Shown here: piece after piece, positions 1-5,683 of the stretch | Position numbering within the stretch: position 1 is the first letter of the stretch | Layout: the number at the start of each line of letters is the position of its first letter | Assembly (NCBI GenBank): GCA_028276315.1 | Contig: JAPYWP010000012.1 | Location: 1 to 11,990 of the forward strand | From: Minisyncoccota bacterium | Lineage (GTDB): Bacteria; Patescibacteriota; Minisyncoccia; UBA6257; HR35 | Reading direction: 5' to 3' | DNA: 11,990 bases | Program-made: the position numbers and the translations under genes | Notes under the pieces: generated by a model | Databases searched by the model: none | What the model was told of the DNA's origin: nothing | Seen by the model: the letters and a program-made list of their open reading frames with translations, nothing else

Positions 1-25
1 TATATGAAGCAACAAAATGAGACCA

Positions 26-250
26 ACGGATCTATGCGGATATTAAACTGATTTATTCGGATAAAATATTGAATATCCGCATTTAATCCGTTTTGAATCT
101 GTATTAATCCGTTGTTCAGGATATCCGCATTTATCCGTTTATAATCCGAATTTATCCGTGGTGTGGAGATGAACGCAGATTCAACACGGATACACGCTGA
201 TATTTTTATCCGCGTCAATCCGCGTATCTATTATCCGCGTTAATCCGCGG
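26..250. repeat. Interspersed ATCCGCG/CGGAT repeat island 1
   Basis: About twenty short, degenerate copies of ATCCG(C/T)G or its reverse complement CGCGGAT lie here, separated by 3-7 AT-rich bases. The orientation switches in blocks: CGGAT-type at about 26-60, ATCCG-type at 74-157, CGCAGAT/CACGGAT-type at 167-201, and ATCCGCG-type at 209-250. Neighbouring units often lie about 10-11 bases apart. Opposing blocks can pair: TGCGGATAT at 35-43 is perfectly complementary to ATATCCGCA at 73-81. The G+C-rich core stands out against the AT-rich genes. I see no coding potential. The function is unknown; a REP-like or recombination role is inference. Confidence 0.85.
167..201. repeat. 35-base direct repeat, copy 1 (left of hicBA)
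   Basis: This stretch differs at a single base (T at 198 versus G) from 959-993, on the other side of the hicBA pair. It contains a GATGAACGCAGAT half followed by CACGGAT and CGCTGAT. It is the longest conserved block shared between repeat islands in the window. Confidence 0.9.
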
Positions 251-326
251 CAACGAAGTTACCAAGTTAATTATCTAACTAAAGTATTTTATAATTAATT
301 TCCTTAATGTTGTAGTTTCTTAATTA

Positions 327-335
327 TGTTATAAT
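327..335 (+). promoter_or_regulatory. Extended -10 promoter for hicBA (TGTTATAAT)
   Basis: A TG-N-TATAAT box with TG at 327-328 and TATAAT at 330-335. A weak -35-like TTGTAG at 310-315 is too close (14 bases) to be convincing. The expected start of transcription is about 342, giving hicB a leader of roughly 30 bases. The same 9-base box recurs upstream of other genes here. Confidence 0.65.
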
Positions 336-371
336 TTTATAAAAAGATTAAATTGAATAAATTTTAAAACA

Positions 372-620
372 ATGGCTAAAAAATCTTTAAAGAAAAAAAT
401 CTATCAATTTACAGCTATTTTTGAAAAAAATGAAGATGGGGGTTATACAGTAACTGTGCCTTCTTTGCCTGGTCTTGTTACTGAAGGTGAAGATTTAGAA
501 GAAGCTAAAAAAATGGTTGAAGATGCTATTCGTTGTTATTTAGAAGGTTTAAAAAAGGAAAGAAGAAAAATACCAGAAGAAAAAGAAGTCGGGCAGTTTA
601 GAATTACGGTTAAAATATAA
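372..620 (+). CDS. hicB: HicB-family antitoxin (short form)
   Basis: This 82-residue protein has the HicB/UPF0150 fold signature: an N-terminal strand (YQFTAIFEK), the DGGYTVTVPSLPGLVTEG core at about residues 22-39, and the helix with ...AKKMVEDAIRCYLEGL that follows. HicB antitoxins bind and block the HicA mRNA interferase. Longer family members carry a C-terminal DNA-binding domain for autorepression. This one ends soon after the core, so it probably lacks that domain. The order hicB-hicA reverses the commonest arrangement. The stop codon abuts the hicA ATG with no gap, consistent with translational coupling. There is no Shine-Dalgarno; the start lies in an AATTTTAAAACA context. Family assignment is strong; activity is inferred. 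Confidence 0.9.
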   Translation: MAKKSLKKKIYQFTAIFEKNEDGGYTVTVPSLPGLVTEGEDLEEAKKMVEDAIRCYLEGLKKERRKIPEEKEVGQFRITVKI

Positions 621-848
621 ATGACTAAACTTCCACGAATTTCTTCCAGGAAATTAATTTCTATTCTTTTGAAGTTAGGATTTTATTTCCATCATCAAAC
701 TGGAAGCCATATTCATCTTCGGCATAAAACAAAAGAATATTTAAGAGTAGTTATACCAGCTAATAAAGAAACTTTAGCTCCTAAAACATTAAAAACGATT
801 TTAAAACAAGCAGAACTTACTGTAGAAGAATTAAAAAACTTTTTTTAA
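621..848 (+). CDS. hicA: HicA-family mRNA interferase toxin
   Basis: This 75-residue protein has typical HicA length and layout: an N-terminal PRISSRKLISILLKLGF helix, then the QTGSHIHLRH segment with the predicted catalytic histidine at residue 30 in GSH, then a beta strand (YLRVVIPAN), then the C-terminal ...LKTILKQAELTVEEL helix. HicA adopts a double-stranded-RNA-binding-like fold and cleaves mRNA without ribosomes. The conserved residues are intact, so the toxin is probably functional. It follows hicB directly. A 10-bp all-A/T inverted repeat (829-838 and 841-850) overlaps its end; it could be a weak terminator but has no G/C pairs. Confidence 0.92.
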   Translation: MTKLPRISSRKLISILLKLGFYFHHQTGSHIHLRHKTKEYLRVVIPANKETLAPKTLKTILKQAELTVEELKNFF

Positions 849-954
849 TTTTTCATTTAATGTTATTTTATTGGTTTTATAGAGAAAATTCACATCTACA
901 ATAAATTATTCTGAAAACAGAAATTAAAGCCCTTTATGAAACAACTAAATAACA

Positions 955-993
955 CCGCAGATGAACGCAGATTCAACACGGATACACGCGGAT
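955..993. repeat. Repeat island 2, including 35-base direct repeat copy 2
   Basis: Four consecutive units in one orientation (CCGCAGAT, ACGCAGAT, CACGGAT, CGCGGAT). The segment 959-993 matches 167-201 with one mismatch. It separates the hicBA module from the second toxin-antitoxin module. The preceding 849-954 stretch is AT-rich; I see no gene or convincing signal there. Confidence 0.85.
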
Positions 994-1051
994 CTAAAAA
1001 AAATTAATCTTTGGACCTTGCATATCCAAATATTAAAACTTTTTCTTTTTG

Positions 1052-1060
1052 TGTTATAAT
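1052..1060 (+). promoter_or_regulatory. Extended -10 promoter (TGTTATAAT), leaderless arrangement
   Basis: TG at 1052-1053 and TATAAT at 1055-1060. Only seven bases separate the box from the ATG at 1068, the usual distance from a -10 box to the transcription start. The mRNA would therefore begin at or within one or two bases of the start codon. No matching -35 element is apparent. Confidence 0.7.
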
Positions 1061-1067
1061 AAAAATT

Positions 1068-1271
1068 ATGGCAACTTTATTTAATAAAAAGCAAAATCTT
1101 AATTTAGAGATGAAGATCTATTTAGCCCAGCTTTTACAAGAAATTTTAATTGATCAGGAGTATTTTTTAGATTTGAAGGAAGATGTAAAGAAAAAACTAA
1201 AAGAATTTAGAAAAGGGAAAATTAAAACTGTTCCTTTTGAAAAAATTAAAAATAAATATTTAAATGATTGA
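1068..1271 (+). CDS. Probable antitoxin of a RelE/ParE-type module
   Basis: A 67-residue charged protein, probably mostly helical. The C-terminal half (KKKLKEFRKGKIKTVPFEKI) resembles the intrinsically loose toxin-wrapping tail of small antitoxins paired with RelE/ParE toxins. I do not recognise the N-terminal dimerisation or DNA-binding part, so the subfamily is open. I chose ATG 1068 over a possible TTG at 1011, because the TTG would place the promoter box inside the coding sequence. The gene overlaps the toxin gene by 8 bases (ATGATTGA), the tight coupling usual for such pairs. It is the only gene here ending in TGA. Confidence 0.7.
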   Translation: MATLFNKKQNLNLEMKIYLAQLLQEILIDQEYFLDLKEDVKKKLKEFRKGKIKTVPFEKIKNKYLND

Positions 1272-1536
1272 AAAATACGAAGTTGAATTTTCTCTTCAAG
1301 CAGACAAATTCTTAAACAAAATTGATAAATCTTTAAGAAAGAAAATAATAAGAAAAATCGAATGGTTAGCAAAAAACTGTGAAATTATAAACCATCAACC
1401 TCTTCAATATGAATTTAAGGACTACTTTAAATTAAAATTAGGTAAAATAAGAATAATTTACAAAATCTTTCTTCAGAGAAAAGTCATCCTGATAGTTTAT
1501 ATTGATTTTAGAGATAGGATATATAAAATTAACTAA
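1264..1536 (+). CDS. RelE/ParE superfamily toxin
   Basis: A 90-residue protein with the RelE/ParE layout. An opening strand and two-helix hairpin (YEVEFSLQADKFLNKIDKSL) is followed by a long helix. The C-terminal sheet carries the family pattern YFKLKLGKIRIIYKI and then ILIVYIDFRDRIYKI. The K/R residues of that sheet and the final aromatic fit the position of the RelE active site. RelE-type members cut mRNA on the ribosome and ParE-type members poison gyrase; sequence alone does not separate them. It is translationally coupled to the upstream antitoxin-like gene. No truncation is seen. Confidence 0.85.
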   Translation: MIEKYEVEFSLQADKFLNKIDKSLRKKIIRKIEWLAKNCEIINHQPLQYEFKDYFKLKLGKIRIIYKIFLQRKVILIVYIDFRDRIYKIN

Positions 1537-1555
1537 TTTTAATAAAAATGATCGT

Positions 1556-1743
1556 GCGGATAAAATAAAATATTAATTATCCATTCTTATCATTTTTAAA
1601 TACGGATTAATCCGTGTTAATCCGTTCTAAAATCCGCACAAATCTGTGGTGGCATATATCCGTGGTCAAAATTATCCGCGTCAATCAGCGTATTATTTGA
1701 ATTATCAGCGTTCATCCGCGTTATAATCTGCGTTCATCCGCGG
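1556..1743. repeat. Repeat island 3, with a 14-base perfect palindrome
   Basis: It begins with one GCGGAT unit, then a long run of ATCCG(C/T)G units in the other orientation, with variants ATCAGCG and ATCTGCG. Near its left side ACGGATTAATCCGT (1602-1615) is a perfect palindrome made of two opposed units. Toward the right end units follow at about 10-12 base steps (1704-1743). The island ends 7 bases before the -10 box of the pilin-like gene, so it could influence that promoter; this is inference. I see no gene in 1537-1762. Confidence 0.85.
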
Positions 1744-1750
1744 TTTAGAA

Positions 1751-1756
1751 TATAAT
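1751..1756 (+). promoter_or_regulatory. -10 box of the pilin operon, leaderless arrangement
   Basis: A perfect TATAAT, without the TG extension, ends 6 bases before the GTG at 1763. The predicted transcription start therefore coincides with the start codon. No clear -35 is visible; that position is occupied by repeat island 3. Confidence 0.6.
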
Positions 1757-1762
1757 TAATTT

Positions 1763-2368
1763 GTGAGGACATTAAAAGCACAAGTTTTAATAGAACTTTT
1801 AATTGTTATTGGTCTTTTTTCAATTTTAGCAGCAGGTCTTGCTGGTGTTGTTTCTATATCTAGCAAAGCTAAGGTAACAGCTTCTTATATTACTCAGGCA
1901 AGAAGCCTTTTACAACAATATAGAGAAGCTATTTTTACTATATCTTTTAATGATTGGAATAAATTTGAGAATTTAAATAAAAGTTCAAGTAGTTTTTATT
2001 ATTTATATTCAACATCAGGAAGTTGGGAAATTAATTCTGGTAAAGAAATTTTTAATTTTCAAGAGAAAAATGTTGAAAGATATTTTTATGTAGAAAAAGT
2101 TTGGAGATTTAATAATATCCCAACAACTACAAATTATGGTGATACAAATTTTGATCCAGCTACTTTAAAATTTACAATTGTAGTTAATGTTGAAAATTAC
2201 AAGATAACTGATGAATTTTTTTTAACTAAATGGAAAAATACTTCTGTTTTTCAAAGTAGTTGGGGTGGTGGTCCTGGGGTTGAGGGACCTTTAAAATTTT
2301 TTAGCAATTACTTTAGTTCTAGCTCAAATATAAAATACGATGATGAAAAAATTCAACTTTCAAAATAA
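1763..2368 (+). CDS. Type IV pilin-like protein (minor pilin/pseudopilin)
   Basis: A 201-residue protein with a short basic leader and a class III signal: MRTLKA, then QVLIELLIVIGLFSILAAG. Cleavage after Ala6 by prepilin peptidase would put Glu11 at position +5 of the mature protein, as in type IV pilins. The hydrophobic helix spans about residues 8-30. The rest is a soluble domain rich in Ser, Tyr, Phe and Asn that I do not recognise. The GTG start is chosen because it gives a proper short leader and sits exactly where the -10 box predicts the mRNA start. Its 3' end overlaps the next pilin gene by 29 bases. It is likely part of a pilus or secretion-filament tip complex. Confidence 0.8.
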   Translation: MRTLKAQVLIELLIVIGLFSILAAGLAGVVSISSKAKVTASYITQARSLLQQYREAIFTISFNDWNKFENLNKSSSSFYYLYSTSGSWEINSGKEIFNFQEKNVERYFYVEKVWRFNNIPTTTNYGDTNFDPATLKFTIVVNVENYKITDEFFLTKWKNTSVFQSSWGGGPGVEGPLKFFSNYFSSSSNIKYDDEKIQLSK

Positions 2369-3239
2369 AGGTTTTTCAATGATTGAACTTTTAATTTATT
2401 TAGGTATTTTGGTTGTTGTTTTAACTATGATTATGCAAATTACAGTTCCAATTATAAAATCAAATATTGTTACAAAAGGGCAAACCCAAATAAGGCAAGA
2501 AATAGCATATTTAATAGAAAAGCTTACATCAGAAGCAAAAAATTCTTTAGAAGTTAATTTAGTTTCTGATTGGATTATAAGATTTAAAAAATCAAATCAA
2601 GAATCTTATATAAGATTTGGTCAGAAAACTTATATTAATGAAAATAATGAAGTTTTGGGTTATATGCATAGTTTTTATGGAGGAACTTTTTCTTTGAATT
2701 GTAAAAATTTTAATACAAGTTGTCTTGTAAATTATGGAGTTGTTTTTAATGAGCAAAATCAAAGATTAGAAGGATGGGCTTGGTCTCCTATTTTAGGTTG
2801 GATTCATTTTGCAACATCTTCAAGTTATCTTGAATATAACGTAAGATACAATTCTTCAACAAGAGAATTTTATGGTTATGCTTGGAACGATGTTATTGGT
2901 TGGATAAAGTTTAACTGCGATCCAAGCGGTAATTCTCAAAATTGCACTTCTTTAAAATGGAAAGTTGCTCTTGATGAGGAAAAAAACATTTATGGTTATG
3001 CTTGGAACGATGTTATTGGTTGGATTGTTTTTGATGGTAAAAATGCTTATGCTTTTTATAGAGATCAAAATAATGAAGTAAACCTGCTTTCTAAAAATAT
3101 TTATTTTAAAAAAGTAAATTTTGAGAAAGTAAATTCTTCAATTAATGGTTATTTAAAAGCAGAACTTATTTCTCCTTTACCCGGAAAACCAATAGAGATG
3201 GAAACTTATGTAAATATTTTACAGGGCAAATTAAGATAA
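2340..3239 (+). CDS. Type IV pilin-like protein with GYAW..IGWI repeats
   Basis: A 299-residue protein opening with a textbook prepilin signal: MMKKFNFQNKG, then FSMIELLIYLGILVVVL. The predicted cleavage is after Gly11, with Glu16 at mature position +5. Beyond the helix and a linker lie three repeats of 34-40 residues, each holding a tryptophan-rich core. The cores are GWAWSPILGWIHF at residue 145, GYAWNDVIGWIKF at 179, and GYAWNDVIGWIVF at 219. Two cysteine pairs, C-x6-C and C-x8-C, sit between or before repeats and could form disulfides outside the cell. The start is ATG 2340 (or ATG 2343), inside the previous gene. I infer a surface-exposed minor pilin whose repeats form a binding or structural module. 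I believe similar repeats occur in other Patescibacteria surface proteins, but this is from memory. Confidence 0.8.
   Translation: MMKKFNFQNKGFSMIELLIYLGILVVVLTMIMQITVPIIKSNIVTKGQTQIRQEIAYLIEKLTSEAKNSLEVNLVSDWIIRFKKSNQESYIRFGQKTYINENNEVLGYMHSFYGGTFSLNCKNFNTSCLVNYGVVFNEQNQRLEGWAWSPILGWIHFATSSSYLEYNVRYNSSTREFYGYAWNDVIGWIKFNCDPSGNSQNCTSLKWKVALDEEKNIYGYAWNDVIGWIVFDGKNAYAFYRDQNNEVNLLSKNIYFKKVNFEKVNSSINGYLKAELISPLPGKPIEMETYVNILQGKLR
2869..3025 (+). repeat. Two identical 37-base segments encoding GYAWNDVIGWI
   Basis: Positions 2869-2905 and 2989-3025 are identical over 37 bases and exactly 120 bases apart, while flanking sequence differs. They encode repeats two and three of the pilin-like protein. 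Perfect identity, including third codon positions, suggests recent duplication or gene conversion within the gene. Confidence 0.9.
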
Positions 3240-3245
3240 AATTTA

Positions 3246-3254
3246 TGTTATAAT
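3246..3254 (+). promoter_or_regulatory. Extended -10 box (TGTTATAAT) after the second pilin gene
   Basis: TG at 3246-3247 and TATAAT at 3249-3254, starting 7 bases after the previous stop codon. Transcription would start near 3261, leaving about 47 bases before the ATG at 3308. It may allow separate expression of the third pilin gene, the tRNA and RNase J. Confidence 0.55.
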
Positions 3255-3307
3255 TAAAACTTAAAAATCTCTATTAATAATTTTAAAATTTGCAAAAATT
3301 AAAAATA

Positions 3308-3709
3308 ATGTGTTATAATAAATATTTAAAGGCACAAGCATCTTTACCTTCATTTTTAATAATTACATTTTTGATTTTAATCATAATATCTACTCTTGGT
3401 TATTCAGCTATGATAGAGCTTTTAAATACAGAAAGAGAGAAAAATATATCTTATGATTGGTCTTTAATTACAAGTGCTTTTAATGAGGCATTAATTAGAT
3501 TAGCTAGAGATAAGGATATTGATAGCTCTTTTAATCTTAGTTTTCCATTTGGAACAGCTAGTGCAACAATTTCAAGTAGTGGTACAAAAAAAATAGTTGA
3601 AATTGAAGCAAATCCTCAAGGTATTTTTTCTTTTAAAAAGAAAGTAAGGGCTATTTTAAATATTGATAAATTTGGAGTAATTAAAATAGAAGAATTTAAA
3701 GAATATTAG
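3308..3709 (+). CDS. PilX-like minor pilin / pseudopilin
   Basis: A 133-residue protein with a short N-terminus, KAQASLPSF, and a strongly hydrophobic helix (LIITFLILIIISTLGYSAM). It is followed by a helix with ...FNEALIRLARD and strands ending in an ...INIDKF-type C-terminus. By order and layout it resembles the PilX-like third gene of Parcubacterial pilin clusters. KA-Q matches the predicted cleavage site of the first pilin-like protein, but position +5 would be Pro rather than Glu. This is reminiscent of the tip pseudopilin GspK and its relatives. I prefer ATG 3308; a TTG at 3290 is possible, and a promoter-like box at 3311-3319 makes the start uncertain. The stop TAG shares its G with the first base of the tRNA. 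Confidence 0.7.
   Translation: MCYNKYLKAQASLPSFLIITFLILIIISTLGYSAMIELLNTEREKNISYDWSLITSAFNEALIRLARDKDIDSSFNLSFPFGTASATISSSGTKKIVEIEANPQGIFSFKKKVRAILNIDKFGVIKIEEFKEY
3311..3319 (+). promoter_or_regulatory. Second TGTTATAAT box, inside the third pilin gene start
   Basis: An exact copy of the extended -10 motif directly follows ATG 3308. Used as a promoter, it would start transcription near 3326. No standard in-frame start codon exists there (the codon is TTA). It may be coincidence, an internal promoter for the tRNA and RNase J, or a sign that the true start is misjudged. Confidence 0.3.
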
Positions 3710-3791
3710 CCGGGGTGGTGGAATTGGTAGACACACAACCTTCAGAAGGTTGTGCTCTTTGAGCGTGTGGGTTCGAATCCCACCCCCGGCA
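3709..3791 (+). tRNA. tRNA-Leu (anticodon CAG)
   Basis: A complete class II tRNA. The acceptor is GCCGGGG (3709-3715) with CCCCGGC (3784-3790), and the discriminator is A3791. The D arm has GTG/CAC around a GGTAG-containing loop. The anticodon stem is CAACC/GGTTG with loop TTCAGAA (3741-3747), anticodon CAG at 3743-3745. A variable arm with a 4-bp GCTC/GAGC stem marks it as leucine type. The T arm is GTGGG/CCCAC with TTCGAAT. The 3' CCA is not encoded (ACTA follows) and must be added. It reads CUG, a rare codon in these AT-rich genes. Its first base is the last base of the upstream stop codon. Confidence 0.97.
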
Positions 3792-3811
3792 CTAAATTAA
3801 AAAATTTTAAA

Positions 3812-5551
3812 ATGAGGACAAAATTAATAGAAAAAAAACCAAAAGAAAAAATAATTGAAGAAAGAACAAAAGATAAAGTATTAAAAATTGTTCCTCTTGG
3901 AGGATTAGAAGAAGTTGGTAGGAATATGACTTATTTTGAATATGGAGATGATATTATTATTGTTGATATGGGTCTTGGTTTTCCTGAGGCTGAAACTATG
4001 CCTGGCGTTGATTTTGTTGTTCCTAATATTGAATCTTTAAAAAATAAAAAAGAAAAAATAAGAGGAATTTTTATAACTCATGGTCATTATGATCATATAG
4101 GAGCTATTCCTTATTTAATTGAACAAATAGGAAATCCGCCAATTTATGCAACACCATTAAGTAGGGGTATTATTTTAAGAAGACAAGAAGATTTTCCTTA
4201 TGCACCAAAGTTAGAGATATATGAGTTTAATAAAAAAGAGTATAAAAAAATAAATGTTGGAGTTTTTGAGGTAGAATGGTTTCATGTAAATCATAATATT
4301 CCAGATTCTGTTGGTTTTGTAATAAGAACCCCGGTTGGTAATGTTTTGCATACAGGTGACTTTAAAATAGATTTTACTCCAATGTGCGATTTACCTGCAG
4401 ATCTTACAAGAATAGTTGAACTTTCAAAGGATATAACTTTACTTATGGCAGATTCTACTAATGCTGATCAGCCAGGTCATGTTATTTCAGAAAGAGAAAT
4501 TATGAAAAATTTAGAAGAAATATTTAAAGAAGCTCCAAGAAGAATTTTTGCATCAACTTTTGCTTCTTTAATAGAAAGAATCCAACAATTAATTTGGCTT
4601 TCAGAAAAATATAATAGAAAAGTTGTAATAGATGGTTATACAATGAAAATGAACACTGAAGTTGCTAAAGCATTAGGTTATTTAAAGGTTGAAAGGTTTA
4701 CATTAATTAGTCCTGAAGAAGCTTTAAAGCTTGATCCAAGTAGGGTTACTGTAATTTGTACAGGTGCGCAAGGAGAGGATAATTCAGTTTTAATGAGAAT
4801 TGCAAGTGGTGATCATAAGTATTTTAAGATTCAACCACAAGATACAGTAATTTTCTCATCTTCTGTTGTCCCTGGAAATGAAAGGTCTGTTCAAATGTTA
4901 AAAGACTCGCTCTATAGACAAGGGGCAAGAGTTTTTCATTATCAAATGATGGATATTCATGCTTCTGGTCATGCTTTTAGAGAAGATTTGAAACTTTTAA
5001 TTAGTATTGTAAAACCAAAATATTTTATGCCAATTCATGGTCATTACTTTATGTTAAAGCAAGCAGGAGAGATAGCAAAAAGTCTTGGTTATTCTGATGA
5101 TCAAATTATTATTGCTTCTAATGGTCAAGTTATTGAAATGGATGAGAGTGGAGTAAGGCTTTTAGATAAAAAAGAACCAGCAGGTTATGTTTTTGTTGAT
5201 GGTTTAGGAGTTGGAGATGTTGGTGAGGTTGTTTTAAGAGATAGACAAGTAATGTCGCAAGATGGAATCTTTGTTATTGTTGTAGTTATTGATAGTCAAA
5301 CAGGAAGATTAAGAACAAGTCCAGATATAATTTCAAGGGGTTTTGTTTATTTAAGAGAGTCTCAAGAACTTTTAAAAGAAGTTAGAGCTCTTATAAAAAA
5401 AATAGTTGCAAAATCAGTAAATCAAAATACTCCTTGGCCACTTATAAACGAAGACTTTATTAAAAATAATATTAAAGAAGAGCTTGGAGAATTTTTGTTT
5501 AAAAAAACCCATAGGCGCCCTATGCTAATTCCTGTAATTATTCAAGTTTAA
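3812..5551 (+). CDS. rnj: Ribonuclease J (beta-CASP metallo-beta-lactamase RNase)
   Basis: A 579-residue protein, close to the usual 550-560 plus a short charged N-terminal extension. The beta-lactamase core opens with PLGGLEEVGRNM. Zinc ligands are visible: HGHYDH at residues 90-95, His161 in VNHNIPDS, and Asp183 in HTGDF. The beta-CASP part has FASLIERIQQLI, ICTGAQGE, SSSVVPGNE, HASGHA (383-388) and IHGHY (His409). RNase J degrades RNA from a 5' monophosphate end and can also cut internally; it works in mRNA decay and rRNA maturation. ATG 3812 is chosen because an upstream in-frame start at 3752 lies inside the tRNA. There is no Shine-Dalgarno; the context is AATTTTAAAATG. Only 20 bases separate it from the tRNA, so co-transcription is likely. 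Confidence 0.96.
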   Translation: MRTKLIEKKPKEKIIEERTKDKVLKIVPLGGLEEVGRNMTYFEYGDDIIIVDMGLGFPEAETMPGVDFVVPNIESLKNKKEKIRGIFITHGHYDHIGAIPYLIEQIGNPPIYATPLSRGIILRRQEDFPYAPKLEIYEFNKKEYKKINVGVFEVEWFHVNHNIPDSVGFVIRTPVGNVLHTGDFKIDFTPMCDLPADLTRIVELSKDITLLMADSTNADQPGHVISEREIMKNLEEIFKEAPRRIFASTFASLIERIQQLIWLSEKYNRKVVIDGYTMKMNTEVAKALGYLKVERFTLISPEEALKLDPSRVTVICTGAQGEDNSVLMRIASGDHKYFKIQPQDTVIFSSSVVPGNERSVQMLKDSLYRQGARVFHYQMMDIHASGHAFREDLKLLISIVKPKYFMPIHGHYFMLKQAGEIAKSLGYSDDQIIIASNGQVIEMDESGVRLLDKKEPAGYVFVDGLGVGDVGEVVLRDRQVMSQDGIFVIVVVIDSQTGRLRTSPDIISRGFVYLRESQELLKEVRALIKKIVAKSVNQNTPWPLINEDFIKNNIKEELGEFLFKKTHRRPMLIPVIIQV

Positions 5552-5576
5552 TTTTATATTCAGTTTTATAGATTTG

Positions 5577-5585
5577 TGATATAAT
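5577..5585 (+). promoter_or_regulatory. Extended -10 promoter of rny (TGATATAAT)
   Basis: TG at 5577-5578 and TATAAT at 5580-5585, 25 bases after the RNase J stop. The predicted transcript start is about 5592, giving a leader of roughly 90 bases before ATG 5684. Confidence 0.65.
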
Positions 5586-5609
5586 AAAATATTATTAATT
5601 AAGTCTTAC

Positions 5610-5675
5610 CAGGCTAATTTCATTCAAAATGAAAAAAACTTTAAAAATATTTAAAAAAAGGAATGAATTAGCTTG
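5610..5675 (+). promoter_or_regulatory. Long inverted repeat in the rny leader
   Basis: CAGGCTAATTTCATTC (5610-5625) pairs with GAATGAATTAGCTTG (5661-5675): 15 base pairs with one bulged T and one G-U pair, around a 35-base A-rich loop. The 3' arm ends 8 bases before the RNase Y start codon. It could control translation or be a cleavage site for autoregulation. A terminator is less likely because the loop is large and the following T run (TCTTTTAT) is interrupted. Confidence 0.55.
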
Positions 5676-5683
5676 TCTTTTAT

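Noticed and set aside
829..850. Rho-independent terminator after hicA
   Set aside because: The 10-bp inverted repeat is entirely A/T and has a 2-base loop, so it would be too weak to be called a terminator with confidence.
1011..1067. Upstream TTG start for the antitoxin-like gene
   Set aside because: It would place the TGTTATAAT promoter box inside the gene and add residues unlike an antitoxin.
1269..1271. UGA recoding (as in Gracilibacteria or Absconditabacteria)
   Set aside because: Family-length genes contain no in-frame TGA, and this TGA ends a normal-sized antitoxin-like gene.
1154..1372. Minus-strand open frame over the second toxin-antitoxin module
   Set aside because: It lies antisense across two well-supported overlapping genes; its Phe/Leu-rich composition is what the complement of Lys-rich coding gives.
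26..1743. CRISPR array
   Set aside because: Units are short, degenerate, in both orientations and without regular spacers; no cas genes are present.
26..1743. Integron attC sites around the toxin-antitoxin cassettes
   Set aside because: No paired GTTRRRY/RYYYAAC core sites bound the modules and no integrase gene is visible.
3752..3811. Upstream extension of RNase J starting inside the tRNA
   Set aside because: The extra residues (ERVGSNPTPGT) are the familiar translation of a tRNA T arm, and the family begins after them; ATG 3812 is used instead.
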